9,207 nucleotides of DNA from Acidobacteriaceae bacterium. Lineage in GTDB: Bacteria; Acidobacteriota; Terriglobia; Terriglobales; Acidobacteriaceae. The notes below the pieces were generated by a model. It had not been told where the DNA came from. It did not search any database and saw only the letters and a list, made by a program, of their open reading frames with translations. Position 1 is the stretch's first letter. Each line of letters starts with the position of its first letter. Of the stretch, positions 1 through 5,084 are shown one piece after another. The stretch lies in the NCBI GenBank assembly GCA_025462805.1, contig JAOAPJ010000197.1, positions 1 through 9,207 of the forward strand. Direction: 5' to 3'. A program made the translations under genes and the position numbers.

Positions 1-49
1 CTCTAAGGCTCGAGCATCGATGAGGGCGCGGCCGGACTGGCACGACGGT

Positions 50-1363
50 TCAGCGCACCGGCTGCGCCTGCTCCATTGCAGCAATCGCCTGCCGCGCCGC
101 GGCGATAGTCGCGTTGACGATCTCCGGTGTGTGCGCTGTTCCGAGAAACGCCGCCTCGAACTGCGAGGGCGGCAGCCAAACGCCGGCATCCAGCATGGCG
201 CGGTGGAAGGCTCCAAAGCGCGCGGTATCCGAGGTCGCTGCGGTGGCAAAGTCCACCACCGGCTCCGCAGTGAAGAACCAGGTCCACATTGCGCCAATGC
301 GGTTCGTCGTTACTCCGAGGCCCGCACCGTGCAGCGCCGCTGCAACTCCCTCCGCCACGGCTTGGCTCGCCATCTCCAACTGACCGTAGATGGCTGTCAC
401 GTTCTTCGCCAGGAAGTCGAGCGTGGCGAATCCCGCAGCCATGGCCAGTGGGTTTCCGCTTAGCGTGCCCGCCTGGTAGACCGGACCGAGGGGCGCGAGC
501 AGGTTCATGATCTCTGCCCCGCCGCCGAAGGCGCCGCAGGGCAGTCCGCCGCCGATGATCTTGCCCAGGCAGGTCAGGTCTGGGGTAATGCCGTAGAGCT
601 GCTGCGCACCGCCATGCGCCACGCGGAAGCCGGTCATCACCTCGTCGAAGATCAGCAGCGCACCCTCGCGCTCAGTGAGCTCGCGCAGGCCGTCGAGGTA
701 GCCGGCGGCCGGCGCCACGCATCCCATGTTGCCGGCCACCGGTTCGAGGATCACCGCGGCAATCTCTCCCGGCCGCGCGGCGAAGGAGGCTTCCACAGCC
801 GCGAGATCGTTGTAGGGGAGCGCCAGCGTGAAGTGCGCAATCTCCTCGGGTACGCCGGCCGAGCCGGGAATGCCGAAGGTCGCCACACCGGAGCCGGCCT
901 TCACCAGCAGGCCGTCGGCGTGGCCGTGATAGCAGCCCTCGAACTTGATGATGTACTTGCGGCCGGTGAAGGCCCGCGCCAGCCGGATCGCCGACATCGT
1001 CGCCTCGGTGCCGGAGGAGACGAAGCGCAGCTTCTCGATCGAGGGCACCGCGGCAACCACCAGCTCGGCCAGATCGCCCTCGGCCGGGGTCGAAGCCCCG
1101 AAGCTCGCCGAGTGTGCCGCCGCATCCTGGATCGCCTCGACCGCAGGCGGAAAGGCGTGGCCCAGGATCATCGGCCCCCAGGAGCCGAAGTAGTCGATGT
1201 ATCGGTTGCCGTCGGCGTCCCAAAGGTAGGCGCCCTCGGCACGCACAACGAAAGGCGGGTCGCCGCCCACGGCGCGAAAGGCGCGCACCGGCGAGTCCAC
1301 TCCGCCGGGTAAGAGACGTTCCGCACGCTGCTGCAACTGCCGGGAGCGATCGAGTGTCCGCAT
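50..1363 (-). CDS. hemL: Glutamate-1-semialdehyde 2,1-aminomutase
   Basis: This cytosolic PLP enzyme isomerises glutamate-1-semialdehyde to 5-aminolevulinate, the last step of the C5 route to tetrapyrroles. The 437-residue product is of normal family length. Visible landmarks are [13 protein letters not shown] near the N-terminus (17-29), the cofactor-phosphate loop SSGTEA (116-121), YHGH (145-148), FDEVMTGFR with the PLP-nitrogen aspartate D240, the Schiff-base lysine K268 in [17 protein letters not shown], and the [16 protein letters not shown] segment (296-311). The start is supported by the N-terminal match to the family, but GGAGAGG abuts the ATG directly, so the ribosome-binding spacing is unusually tight. 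The gene is transcribed away from the insertion sequence and has no co-directional partner in the window. The function is secure by family knowledge. No frameshift or missing catalytic residue was seen. Confidence 0.97.
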   Translation of the reverse strand: MRTLDRSRQLQQRAERLLPGGVDSPVRAFRAVGGDPPFVVRAEGAYLWDADGNRYIDYFGSWGPMILGHAFPPAVEAIQDAAAHSASFGASTPAEGDLAELVVAAVPSIEKLRFVSSGTEATMSAIRLARAFTGRKYIIKFEGCYHGHADGLLVKAGSGVATFGIPGSAGVPEEIAHFTLALPYNDLAAVEASFAARPGEIAAVILEPVAGNMGCVAPAAGYLDGLRELTEREGALLIFDEVMTGFRVAHGGAQQLYGITPDLTCLGKIIGGGLPCGAFGGGAEIMNLLAPLGPVYQAGTLSGNPLAMAAGFATLDFLAKNVTAIYGQLEMASQAVAEGVAAALHGAGLGVTTNRIGAMWTWFFTAEPVVDFATAATSDTARFGAFHRAMLDAGVWLPPSQFEAAFLGTAHTPEIVNATIAAARQAIAAMEQAQPVR

Positions 1364-1497
1364 CCTCTCCAGTATAGAAACGGACTTGCCGTCCGGGGCG
1401 GCCGCGCCGGCGGCGCGCTTTGCCGGGTTCGCTCCCGCAGTCGGGCGGTGACCTTGCCGGGAGTCAGATTCTCAGCTTTGGTGGCGTGAACGGTCGA

Positions 1498-1521
1498 CCA
1501 CCCCACCCCTCCCCCCTCACC
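1498..1521 (-). other. G-rich tract (possible G-quadruplex)
   Basis: Read on the - strand (the hemL sense strand) this tract contains, in order, a run of six G, a run of four G, another run of four G and a GG, separated by single A or T bases. It lies about 140 bp upstream of the hemL start codon. The run pattern permits a two-tetrad or bulged quadruplex but not a canonical three-tetrad one, because the fourth run has only two G. The structural role is inference. Confidence 0.3.
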
Positions 1522-1585
1522 GGAGGCTTTCCGGATCTCTCTCCTAAGCTGCTGTTTCCAGTTGTGTTAGGGGGTGCTCCGGCGG

Positions 1586-1726
1586 GCAAAAATGTCATTC
1601 TGCGGGACTTACGGGTAAATATCTCAATCCATTACGCTTACCGGCCATTTTTCGCATCACTTTCGGGGCATTCCTGCTTCCGGACTGCAAGCTACTGAGC
1701 GCCAAGGACTTGCTCGCAAAAATGTC
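1586..1726 (+). repeat. Direct repeat pair GCAAAAATGTC
   Basis: An identical 11-mer, GCAAAAATGTC, occurs at 1586-1596 and 1716-1726, 130 bp apart, in noncoding DNA. Flanking similarity beyond the 11-mer is weak. It may be part of a dispersed intergenic repeat or chance. No function can be assigned. Confidence 0.35.
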
Positions 1727-2004
1727 CAGCATAAAGGCTTACGAGATGGGGCGCGGCGGACATCAGCCTGGAAACCTCTCCATTCACGAGTCCTTATCTA
1801 AGGCTATCAATTTGGACCGCTGGGAGTGACAGATATTTGTAACTGAGACTGCTGTGAACTCCACTTTTGGGAAAGAGTATGGCTGCGAGGTTGCGGGCGG
1901 GGTCATGGCGGCTGTCGGGTGCGTATTGCAGGCGCCAAGCGCGTTCCTTGTTACCTAACTCGAGAGCACCGACTCGCGCCGTCTGATTGGAACCGATCAG
2001 GAGG

Positions 2005-2042
2005 CGGCAGATGCGGCTTCTGTCTGGTCTGTCAAAAATGTT
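2005..2042 (+). promoter_or_regulatory. Left part of interrupted operator module 1
   Basis: CGGCAGAT (2005-2012), a 17-nt spacer and TGTCAAAAATGTT (2030-2042) form the left part of a regulatory module whose right end, TGACA, now sits at 4202-4206 beyond the insertion sequence. The intact downstream copy (4212-4254) has the same CGGCAGAT, the same 17-nt spacer and TGTCAAA. With the first bases of the insertion sequence the site reads TGTCAAAAATGTTGGCCA (2030-2047), 16/18 matches to the reconstructed operator. Binding by the neighbouring XRE protein is inference. Confidence 0.65.
2035..2042 (+). repeat. Target-site duplication, left copy
   Basis: AAAATGTT directly abuts the left terminal inverted repeat and is repeated exactly at 4194-4201 after the right one. 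Eight base pairs is the usual duplication length for the IS1595 family. Confidence 0.93.
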
Positions 2043-2066
2043 GGCCATAATATACTTGACACACAA
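2043..2066 (+). repeat. Left terminal inverted repeat (24 bp)
   Basis: It starts GGCCATAATATA and ends TTGACACACAA. It pairs with the reverse complement of 4170-4193 with a single mismatch (C at 2055). The inner part contains TTGACA (2056-2061), a consensus -35 box pointing into the transposase gene. Confidence 0.95.
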
Positions 2067-2084
2067 ACCTATTCGGCGTACCTT
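2056..2084 (+). promoter_or_regulatory. Candidate transposase promoter
   Basis: A consensus -35 box TTGACA (2056-2061) lies within the left terminal repeat. Seventeen bases downstream is TACCTT (2079-2084), a poor -10 with three of six consensus matches. Transcription would begin close to the ATG at 2091. Together with the lack of a ribosome-binding site, this suggests a leaderless transcript. The -35 is clear, the -10 is not. Confidence 0.4.
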
Positions 2085-2090
2085 TTAAAC

Positions 2091-3029
2091 ATGGACACGC
2101 CCGAAACACTTCAGAAGGCCATCATTTACTTCAGCGATCCCGAGCGTTGCTTTGAGTACGCGAAGCAGCTTCGTTGGCCGGATGGAGTGGTGGCGTGTCC
2201 CCGTTGCGGCTCTGAGAAGCATTCGTTCATCAGCACTCGCAAGATTTGGTTCTGCAAGGGTTGCAAGAAGCAATTCACCCTCAAGGTTGGAACCATCTTC
2301 GAGGATTCGCCGCTCGGACTCGATAAGTGGCTATGCGCTTTGTGGATGCTTACCAACTGCAAGAACGGCGTCTCGTCTTACGAGGTTCACCGCGCCATCG
2401 GCGTCACTCAGAAGTCCGCTTGGTTCATGCTGCACCGTTTGCGCATGTTGATGCACGAAGATGACATTTCCCCGCTCTCTGGCGAAATCGAAATGGACGA
2501 AACATTCGTAGGCGGTAAGGCCAAGAACATGCACTCTAAGAAACGGGCCAAGGCTCTCAAGGCGAGCGGCACGTTCAAGGGGAAGACCATCGTTGTCGGG
2601 ATGCTGGAGCGCAAGGGGCGCGTTAAGGCTGAGGTCGTGGAGGCCCGTACACGCGAAGTCCTGCACGAGCTTGCTCACACGTCTATCGCTCCCGGCTCCA
2701 TCGTCATCACAGACGAGCATCATCCGTATCGCGGAATCAACTTTACTCACGAAGTCATCAACCATGCGGAAGCCTATGTGCGGGGCAATATCCATACGAA
2801 CGGAATCGAGAATTTCTGGAGCATGCTGAAGCGAACGTTGGGTGGAACCTACATCTCAGTCGAGCCTTTTCATCTATTCCGCTATATTGACGAACAAGCC
2901 TTTCGCTACAACAATCGCCGCGACGTGGACGACTTGGGTCGCTTTGAACTTGCGGCGCGTAACGTGGCTGGCAAGCGGTTAACCTATGCTGCACTCACAA
3001 GCGGTGCTGGCAGCGCCACGTCTCTCTAG
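2091..3029 (+). CDS. IS1595-family transposase (ISXO2-like)
   Basis: The 312-residue product moves the surrounding element. An N-terminal zinc ribbon (CPRCG with C36 and C39, CKGCKK with C55 and C58) is followed by a helix-turn-helix-like stretch (about 85-120) and the ISXO2-type catalytic domain. Putative catalytic residues are D136 in EMDETFVGG, D208 in VITDEHHPY, N237 (or E240) in HTNGIENFWSMLKR, and K247; the DDN(E)K arrangement is known for this family. The C-terminal FRYIDEQAFRYNNR motif (263-276) is typical as well. The frame is uninterrupted and of normal length. The ATG lies 48 bp inside the left end and has no recognisable Shine-Dalgarno sequence. A 34-aa N-terminal segment before the first zinc ligand resembles other family members, which supports this start. 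Confidence 0.95.
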   Translation: MDTPETLQKAIIYFSDPERCFEYAKQLRWPDGVVACPRCGSEKHSFISTRKIWFCKGCKKQFTLKVGTIFEDSPLGLDKWLCALWMLTNCKNGVSSYEVHRAIGVTQKSAWFMLHRLRMLMHEDDISPLSGEIEMDETFVGGKAKNMHSKKRAKALKASGTFKGKTIVVGMLERKGRVKAEVVEARTREVLHELAHTSIAPGSIVITDEHHPYRGINFTHEVINHAEAYVRGNIHTNGIENFWSMLKRTLGGTYISVEPFHLFRYIDEQAFRYNNRRDVDDLGRFELAARNVAGKRLTYAALTSGAGSATSL

Positions 3030-3035
3030 GAGGCG

Positions 3036-3070
3036 GCAAGGGCGCGGTAAACGTAAACACTAACCCTTGC
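3036..3070. other. Inverted repeat between convergent genes
   Basis: GCAAGGG (3036-3042) and CCCTTGC (3064-3070) are perfect 7-bp arms around a 21-nt loop that contains a tandem GTAAAC repeat (3047-3058). It lies just after the transposase stop and overlaps the end of the convergent small gene. It could be a bidirectional terminator, but neither side has a T-run. Confidence 0.3.
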
Positions 3071-3206
3071 TGGCCTTCTTCGTTTTACGCACTGCATGTC
3101 TCTTTGGCACAGGTTTAGCGCTAGACTTGGGAGCGCGGAAGACCTTCATTGCCACCTTCTCAAACTTCTCCGCAGCTTTCGGACCTTCATGGTATTCGTG
3201 TTTCAT
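3060..3206 (-). CDS. Small basic cargo protein, 48 aa
   Basis: A short gene convergent with the transposase encodes a 48-residue, strongly basic protein. It begins MKHEYHEGPKAAEKFEKVAM and ends in a Lys/Arg-rich tail (RKTKKASKG). The N-terminal pattern (MK-aromatic-EGP-A--FE) matches small hypothetical proteins that I recall from insertion-sequence contexts and acidobacterial genomes; this is memory, not a search. There is no signal peptide or membrane segment. The basic tail could contact nucleic acid, which is inference. A weak GGGAG lies 13 nt upstream of the ATG, inside the end of another - strand frame that stops only 8 nt before this start, so the two may be translated together. It lies inside the element and is therefore cargo or an accessory factor. 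Function unknown. Confidence 0.6.
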   Translation of the reverse strand: MKHEYHEGPKAAEKFEKVAMKVFRAPKSSAKPVPKRHAVRKTKKASKG

Positions 3207-3214
3207 AGTGCTAA

Positions 3215-3385
3215 TTATGCTCCCATAAGGGACAGACCGTGCCAGATGAAAGCAGCGGCCAACAGCCAGCCGGGAATGCCGAGCAGGGGTTTTCGTCGGT
3301 AAAGCAGGGCATAGTGGCTCAAGGTAGCAATGACGATTCCCGCGATAATGGCACAGCCACCAATAACCTTGCGAAGGATGTTCAC
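3215..3385 (-). CDS. Possible 56-aa two-helix membrane protein
   Basis: From a GTG at 3385 (preceded by GGTGATCC, complementary to the extended anti-Shine-Dalgarno) this frame encodes 56 residues. They contain two clear hydrophobic segments, about 7-29 (VIGGCAIIAGIVIATLSHYA region) and 36-55 (GIPGWLLAAAFIWHGLSLMG), separated by a positive YRRKP turn, as in a membrane hairpin. It stops 8 nt before the 48-aa gene on the same strand. It lies opposite the N-terminal part of the 292-aa + strand gene, so one of the two overlapping readings may be wrong: antisense of an Asn/Asp/Gln-rich segment is automatically hydrophobic. The frame stays open further upstream to 4255, but that part looks like shadow sequence. 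Low confidence. Confidence 0.25.
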   Translation of the reverse strand: MNILRKVIGGCAIIAGIVIATLSHYALLYRRKPLLGIPGWLLAAAFIWHGLSLMGA

Positions 3386-4117
3386 TGGATCACCCACGCT
3401 ACTTTTTGGAGTCAAGTCGGCCTTGGGCTGATTGGTCTCGTCGCGCTCTGGATTTACTACGGTCAACTCACCGAGATGAAGGAGGCCACGAAAGCCAGCG
3501 CTCAGGCTGCTAACGCCGCAGCTTCGGCAGCTACGATAGCCAAAGATGCTTTGGTAATAGGCAACAGACCGTGGATGAAGGTCGATCTCTCGCAAACTGC
3601 GCCGATAGAATTCCTCTCCGATGGGTCGGCCAAAATAGGTATTCAAGAAAGAGTTGAGAACGTCGGGTCCAGCGTCGCTTTGCATGTAGAGTCTTGGTTT
3701 GACATAGTCCCTGTGGGAACAATGACCAAGACTTTCGACGCCGCGAGAGTTAGACAAAAAGAGGGGTGCGATCCAAACAGAGTTCCTCAATCCACAATGA
3801 GCGGCTATGAAATGTTCCCGCATGACCCCGTAATCTATCCCTATAACGCGACCATTCCGAAGGACCATATTGTCCCTCTCAAAGACGGCGCCCCCACGAT
3901 GAGAGGGAAGGTAGGGCAGGTAGGGTTCATATTGACGGGCTGCGTAACTTATCGCTCGTCGTTTGAAGGCCCAACGGCTCAAAGTCACGCCACTCGTTTC
4001 GAGTACTGGATTGCGAAACCAGTAGAGAGAGGGGGCGTTACTCCATTTCTCGATCCAGTTGGAAGTCATCCCGATTACAGCCTTGTTCTGGTCCCGGATG
4101 GAATCACGGCAAATTAG
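3239..4117 (+). CDS. Single-pass membrane protein, IS cargo
   Basis: The 292-residue cargo protein has no assigned function. In order it shows a polar, Asn/Asp/Gln-rich N-terminus (1-48), one membrane helix (about 56-75, SQVGLGLIGLVALWIYYGQL), an Ala/Lys-rich probably helical segment (76-105), an NRPW motif (109-112), and a beta-rich C-terminal domain starting around 113 with a VENVGSS segment. This layout (helix, Ala-rich linker, RPW, beta-sandwich-like domain) is common among uncharacterised bacterial membrane proteins. The GTG start is preceded by AAGGGA at a 6-nt spacing. A second in-frame GTG at 3314 would remove 25 residues and most of the overlap with the antisense frame. It lies wholly between the terminal repeats of the element, so it travels with the transposase. 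A role in defence, regulation or stability of the element cannot be read from the sequence. Confidence 0.72.
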   Translation: MPDESSGQQPAGNAEQGFSSVKQGIVAQGSNDDSRDNGTATNNLAKDVHWITHATFWSQVGLGLIGLVALWIYYGQLTEMKEATKASAQAANAAASAATIAKDALVIGNRPWMKVDLSQTAPIEFLSDGSAKIGIQERVENVGSSVALHVESWFDIVPVGTMTKTFDAARVRQKEGCDPNRVPQSTMSGYEMFPHDPVIYPYNATIPKDHIVPLKDGAPTMRGKVGQVGFILTGCVTYRSSFEGPTAQSHATRFEYWIAKPVERGGVTPFLDPVGSHPDYSLVLVPDGITAN

Positions 4118-4145
4118 CAAGAACAGCAATAGACCTGTCATGGCA

Positions 4146-4168
4146 AGTAAGAAATAGCGCTTTTTACT
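4146..4168. terminator. Hairpin downstream of cargo gene
   Basis: AGTAAGAA (4146-4153) pairs with TTTTTACT (4161-4168), an 8-bp stem with one G-U pair and a 7-nt loop. It lies 28 nt after the cargo-gene stop and directly inside the right terminal repeat. It could end cargo transcription before the host operon, but the stem is AT-rich and no T-run follows. Confidence 0.3.
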
Positions 4169-4169
4169 A

Positions 4170-4193
4170 TTGTGTGTCAAATATATTATGGCC
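4170..4193 (-). repeat. Right terminal inverted repeat (24 bp)
   Basis: The reverse complement begins GGCCATAATATA and ends TTGACACACAA, matching 2043-2066 at 23 of 24 positions. On the + strand its TATATTAT (4182-4189) could act as an outward -10 box with TTTTTA (4161-4166) as a weak -35. That reading is speculative. Confidence 0.95.
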
Positions 4194-4206
4194 AAAATGT
4201 TTGACA
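4189..4206 (+). promoter_or_regulatory. Rebuilt operator 1 at right IS junction
   Basis: TGGCCAAAATGTTTGACA spans the last five bases of the insertion sequence, the 8-bp duplication and TGACA from the host. It matches the reconstructed original operator TGTCAAAAATGTTTGACA at 16 of 18 positions, because the insertion-sequence end partly mimics the lost half-site. It overlaps the putative -35 box of the operon at 4268. Confidence 0.55.
4194..4201 (+). repeat. Target-site duplication, right copy
   Basis: AAAATGTT follows the right terminal repeat and is identical to 2035-2042. Its last T completes the TTGACA at 4201-4206. Confidence 0.93.
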
Positions 4207-4230
4207 CGGCCCGGCAGATAGAGCTATGTT
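4201..4230 (+). promoter_or_regulatory. Putative promoter of membrane/XRE operon
   Basis: A consensus -35 TTGACA (4201-4206), an 18-bp spacer and TATGTT (4225-4230, four of six -10 matches) place transcription start near 4237, at the edge of operator 2. Operator 1 overlaps the -35, so occupancy of either operator would be expected to repress. The first T of the -35 comes from the target duplication, so the insertion preserved the box. Confidence 0.5.
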
Positions 4231-4236
4231 CTGCGA

Positions 4237-4254
4237 TGTCAAATATTTTTGACA
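4237..4254 (+). promoter_or_regulatory. Operator 2 palindrome
   Basis: TGTCAAATATTTTTGACA is an 18-bp near-perfect palindrome (8 of 9 arm positions), 16/18 identical to the reconstructed operator 1 whose centre lies 48 bp upstream. CGGCAGAT (4212-4219) precedes it by 17 nt, exactly as in module 1. It sits between the predicted transcription start and the Shine-Dalgarno of the gene at 4268. Autoregulation by the XRE protein encoded in this operon is the simplest reading (inference). Confidence 0.65.
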
Positions 4255-4267
4255 AGGGAGACGTTCC

Positions 4268-4696
4268 ATGGCGACAAGCCTTTCATACCGGGAGAAGTCT
4301 CTGTACGCCTCGCTAGCCGCGGAGCTCGTCGTGTACGGCCCCTACTTCGTCCTGCACCAGCAAAACTCAGTCAATAAGGTCGCAGGCATGATCATCGCAA
4401 TCATCGTGTTGCAGATGATCCTGCAGTCGGTGATCGCCGCTTTAACCCGCAATCGTGTCACAGACGAGCGGGATCGCTTAATTGAGCTGCGCGGTTATCG
4501 TGCAGGTTATCTCACGATCGCGTCACTCATGGTCGCCGGGCTGGGCATGTTGTGGTTTCACGCGACGGTCGGCCATCTTCGTTTGGACAACCGGATGGTA
4601 GGACTCCATTTTCTGAGCGTGTTCTTTGGCATGTTGGTGATCGCGGACATCACGAAGACCGCCGCGCAGATTGTGGCGTACCGGAGAGCGCTCTGA
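4268..4696 (+). CDS. Four-helix membrane protein paired with XRE regulator
   Basis: A 142-residue integral membrane protein with four predicted helices at about 10-29, 38-59, 78-101 and 109-137. A charged cytoplasmic-type loop between helices 2 and 3 contains TDERDRLIELRGYRAGY (65-81), the DERD-type motif seen in DUF2178-like small membrane proteins. The start is supported by AAGGGAG seven bases upstream. Its stop overlaps the start of the XRE gene by one base (TGATG), which indicates translational coupling. Small membrane proteins co-encoded with 65-75-residue XRE repressors are a recurring arrangement, for example CylR1 with CylR2 in Enterococcus. A sensor or modulator role is inferred from that pairing only. 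The duplicated operators lie immediately upstream, now disturbed by the insertion sequence. No catalytic motif was seen. Confidence 0.85.
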   Translation: MATSLSYREKSLYASLAAELVVYGPYFVLHQQNSVNKVAGMIIAIIVLQMILQSVIAALTRNRVTDERDRLIELRGYRAGYLTIASLMVAGLGMLWFHATVGHLRLDNRMVGLHFLSVFFGMLVIADITKTAAQIVAYRRAL

Positions 4697-4911
4697 TGCC
4701 CGCTATTCGCAATCAAATTCGCGAACTCCGGGGCCTGCGCGAGATGACGCAGCAGGAACTCGCCGATCGGGTCGGCGTGACACGTCAGACGGTCATCGCG
4801 ATCGAACAGGATAAGTATTCGCCTTCCCTTGAGACTGCGTTCAAAGTGGCAATCGTGCTTGGTGTGCCGCTCGAGCAGTGCTTCCAATACGACCCTAAGG
4901 GTAAGCGTTGA
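4696..4911 (+). CDS. Small XRE-family repressor (CylR2-like)
   Basis: The 71-residue protein consists almost entirely of a helix-turn-helix of the Cro/C1 (HTH_3) type. The recognition region is TQQELADRVGVTRQTVIAIE (18-37), followed by DKYSPSLETAFKVAIVLGVPLEQCF, a pattern closely resembling CylR2-like dimeric repressors. Proteins of this subfamily bind palindromic sites as dimers, often in their own promoter. The TGTCAAA-N4-TTTGACA palindromes upstream of the operon are natural candidate targets (inference). The ATG at 4696 is preferred over an upstream in-frame start at 4552, because the latter would give a 48-residue extension that merely overlaps the membrane-protein gene in another frame. 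The family assignment is firm, the regulon is not. Confidence 0.93.
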   Translation: MPAIRNQIRELRGLREMTQQELADRVGVTRQTVIAIEQDKYSPSLETAFKVAIVLGVPLEQCFQYDPKGKR

Positions 4912-5084
4912 ATCAACCTGAGCAGGCCGACCCACGTAGTGCGCGATGTACCGGCTTCTGCAGGATTCCCATGACTGCTGAAGGCGGCAAAGAACGAGTT
5001 TTCTTGTCCCGGTGCTGGGCTAGAGCTTCAGGATGTTGGCGGCGGCTGCGCCGGAGGTTACATATACACATCAGTGGAGTGGTG

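Larger units (their letters stand above)
1364..2034. other. Long noncoding region upstream of hemL
   Basis: About 670 bp hold no convincing gene. The open frames here are short, lack recognisable motifs, and one of them starts inside the insertion-sequence end. Visible contents are two small 5-bp-stem hairpins (CGGAC/GTCCG at 1381-1395 and CCGGA/TCCGG at 1520-1534), a C-rich tract (1499-1518), a repeated 11-mer GCAAAAATGTC (1586-1596 and 1716-1726), and an imperfect palindrome CTGATTGGAACCGATCAG (1983-2000). From about 1580 the composition is noticeably less GC-rich than hemL. Promoters for hemL (leftward) and, before the insertion, for the rightward membrane-protein/XRE operon must lie partly here. 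TATACT at 1371-1376 on the - strand resembles a -10 box, but no matching -35 was found. Confidence 0.6.
2043..4193 (+). mobile_element. IS1595-family insertion sequence with cargo genes
   Basis: A complete 2151-bp element. Its boundaries are fixed by 24-bp terminal inverted repeats (23/24 identical, starting GGCCATAATATA at both ends) and by a perfect 8-bp duplication outside them. The transposase (2091-3029) occupies less than half of the element. The remaining 1.1 kb carries a 292-aa membrane protein on the + strand and one or two small - strand genes (3060-3206, 3215-3385). Elements of this family that carry passenger genes are known. The end sequence resembles the consensus I recall for the ISNwi1 subgroup, but this was not checked against a database. 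The transposase frame is intact, so the element may be active. It is inserted on the dyad of an operator palindrome. Confidence 0.93.

Noticed and set aside
614..1312. 232-aa open frame on the + strand
   Set aside because: It is antisense to hemL, which has all its catalytic motifs, and shows only low-complexity Arg/Gly/His composition.
1983..2000. CTGATTGGAACCGATCAG as a third operator copy
   Set aside because: Its centre is 47 bp from operator 1, close to the 48-bp period, but the sequence does not match TGTCAAA-N4-TTTGACA and no CGGCAGAT precedes it.
1794..2066. 90-aa open frame on the - strand
   Set aside because: The start lies inside the left terminal repeat, so the frame was created by the insertion. 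There are no motifs, no ribosome-binding site and no neighbour logic.
2030..4206. Apparent 37-bp terminal inverted repeats (2030-2066 and 4170-4206, 34/37)
   Set aside because: The similarity splits into the true 24-bp repeats plus the palindromic operator arms on each side. The exact 8-bp duplication AAAATGTT fixes the element ends at 2043 and 4193.
3215..4255. 346-aa open frame on the - strand
   Set aside because: It crosses the right end of the insertion sequence and begins in the host promoter region. Most of it is antisense to the well-formed 292-aa cargo gene. Only its last 56 codons look protein-like and are listed separately at low confidence.
4552..4695. Upstream start for the XRE protein
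   Set aside because: It would overlap the membrane-protein gene in another frame and add 48 residues of shadow sequence. The coupled TGATG start at 4696 gives the standard small-repressor length.
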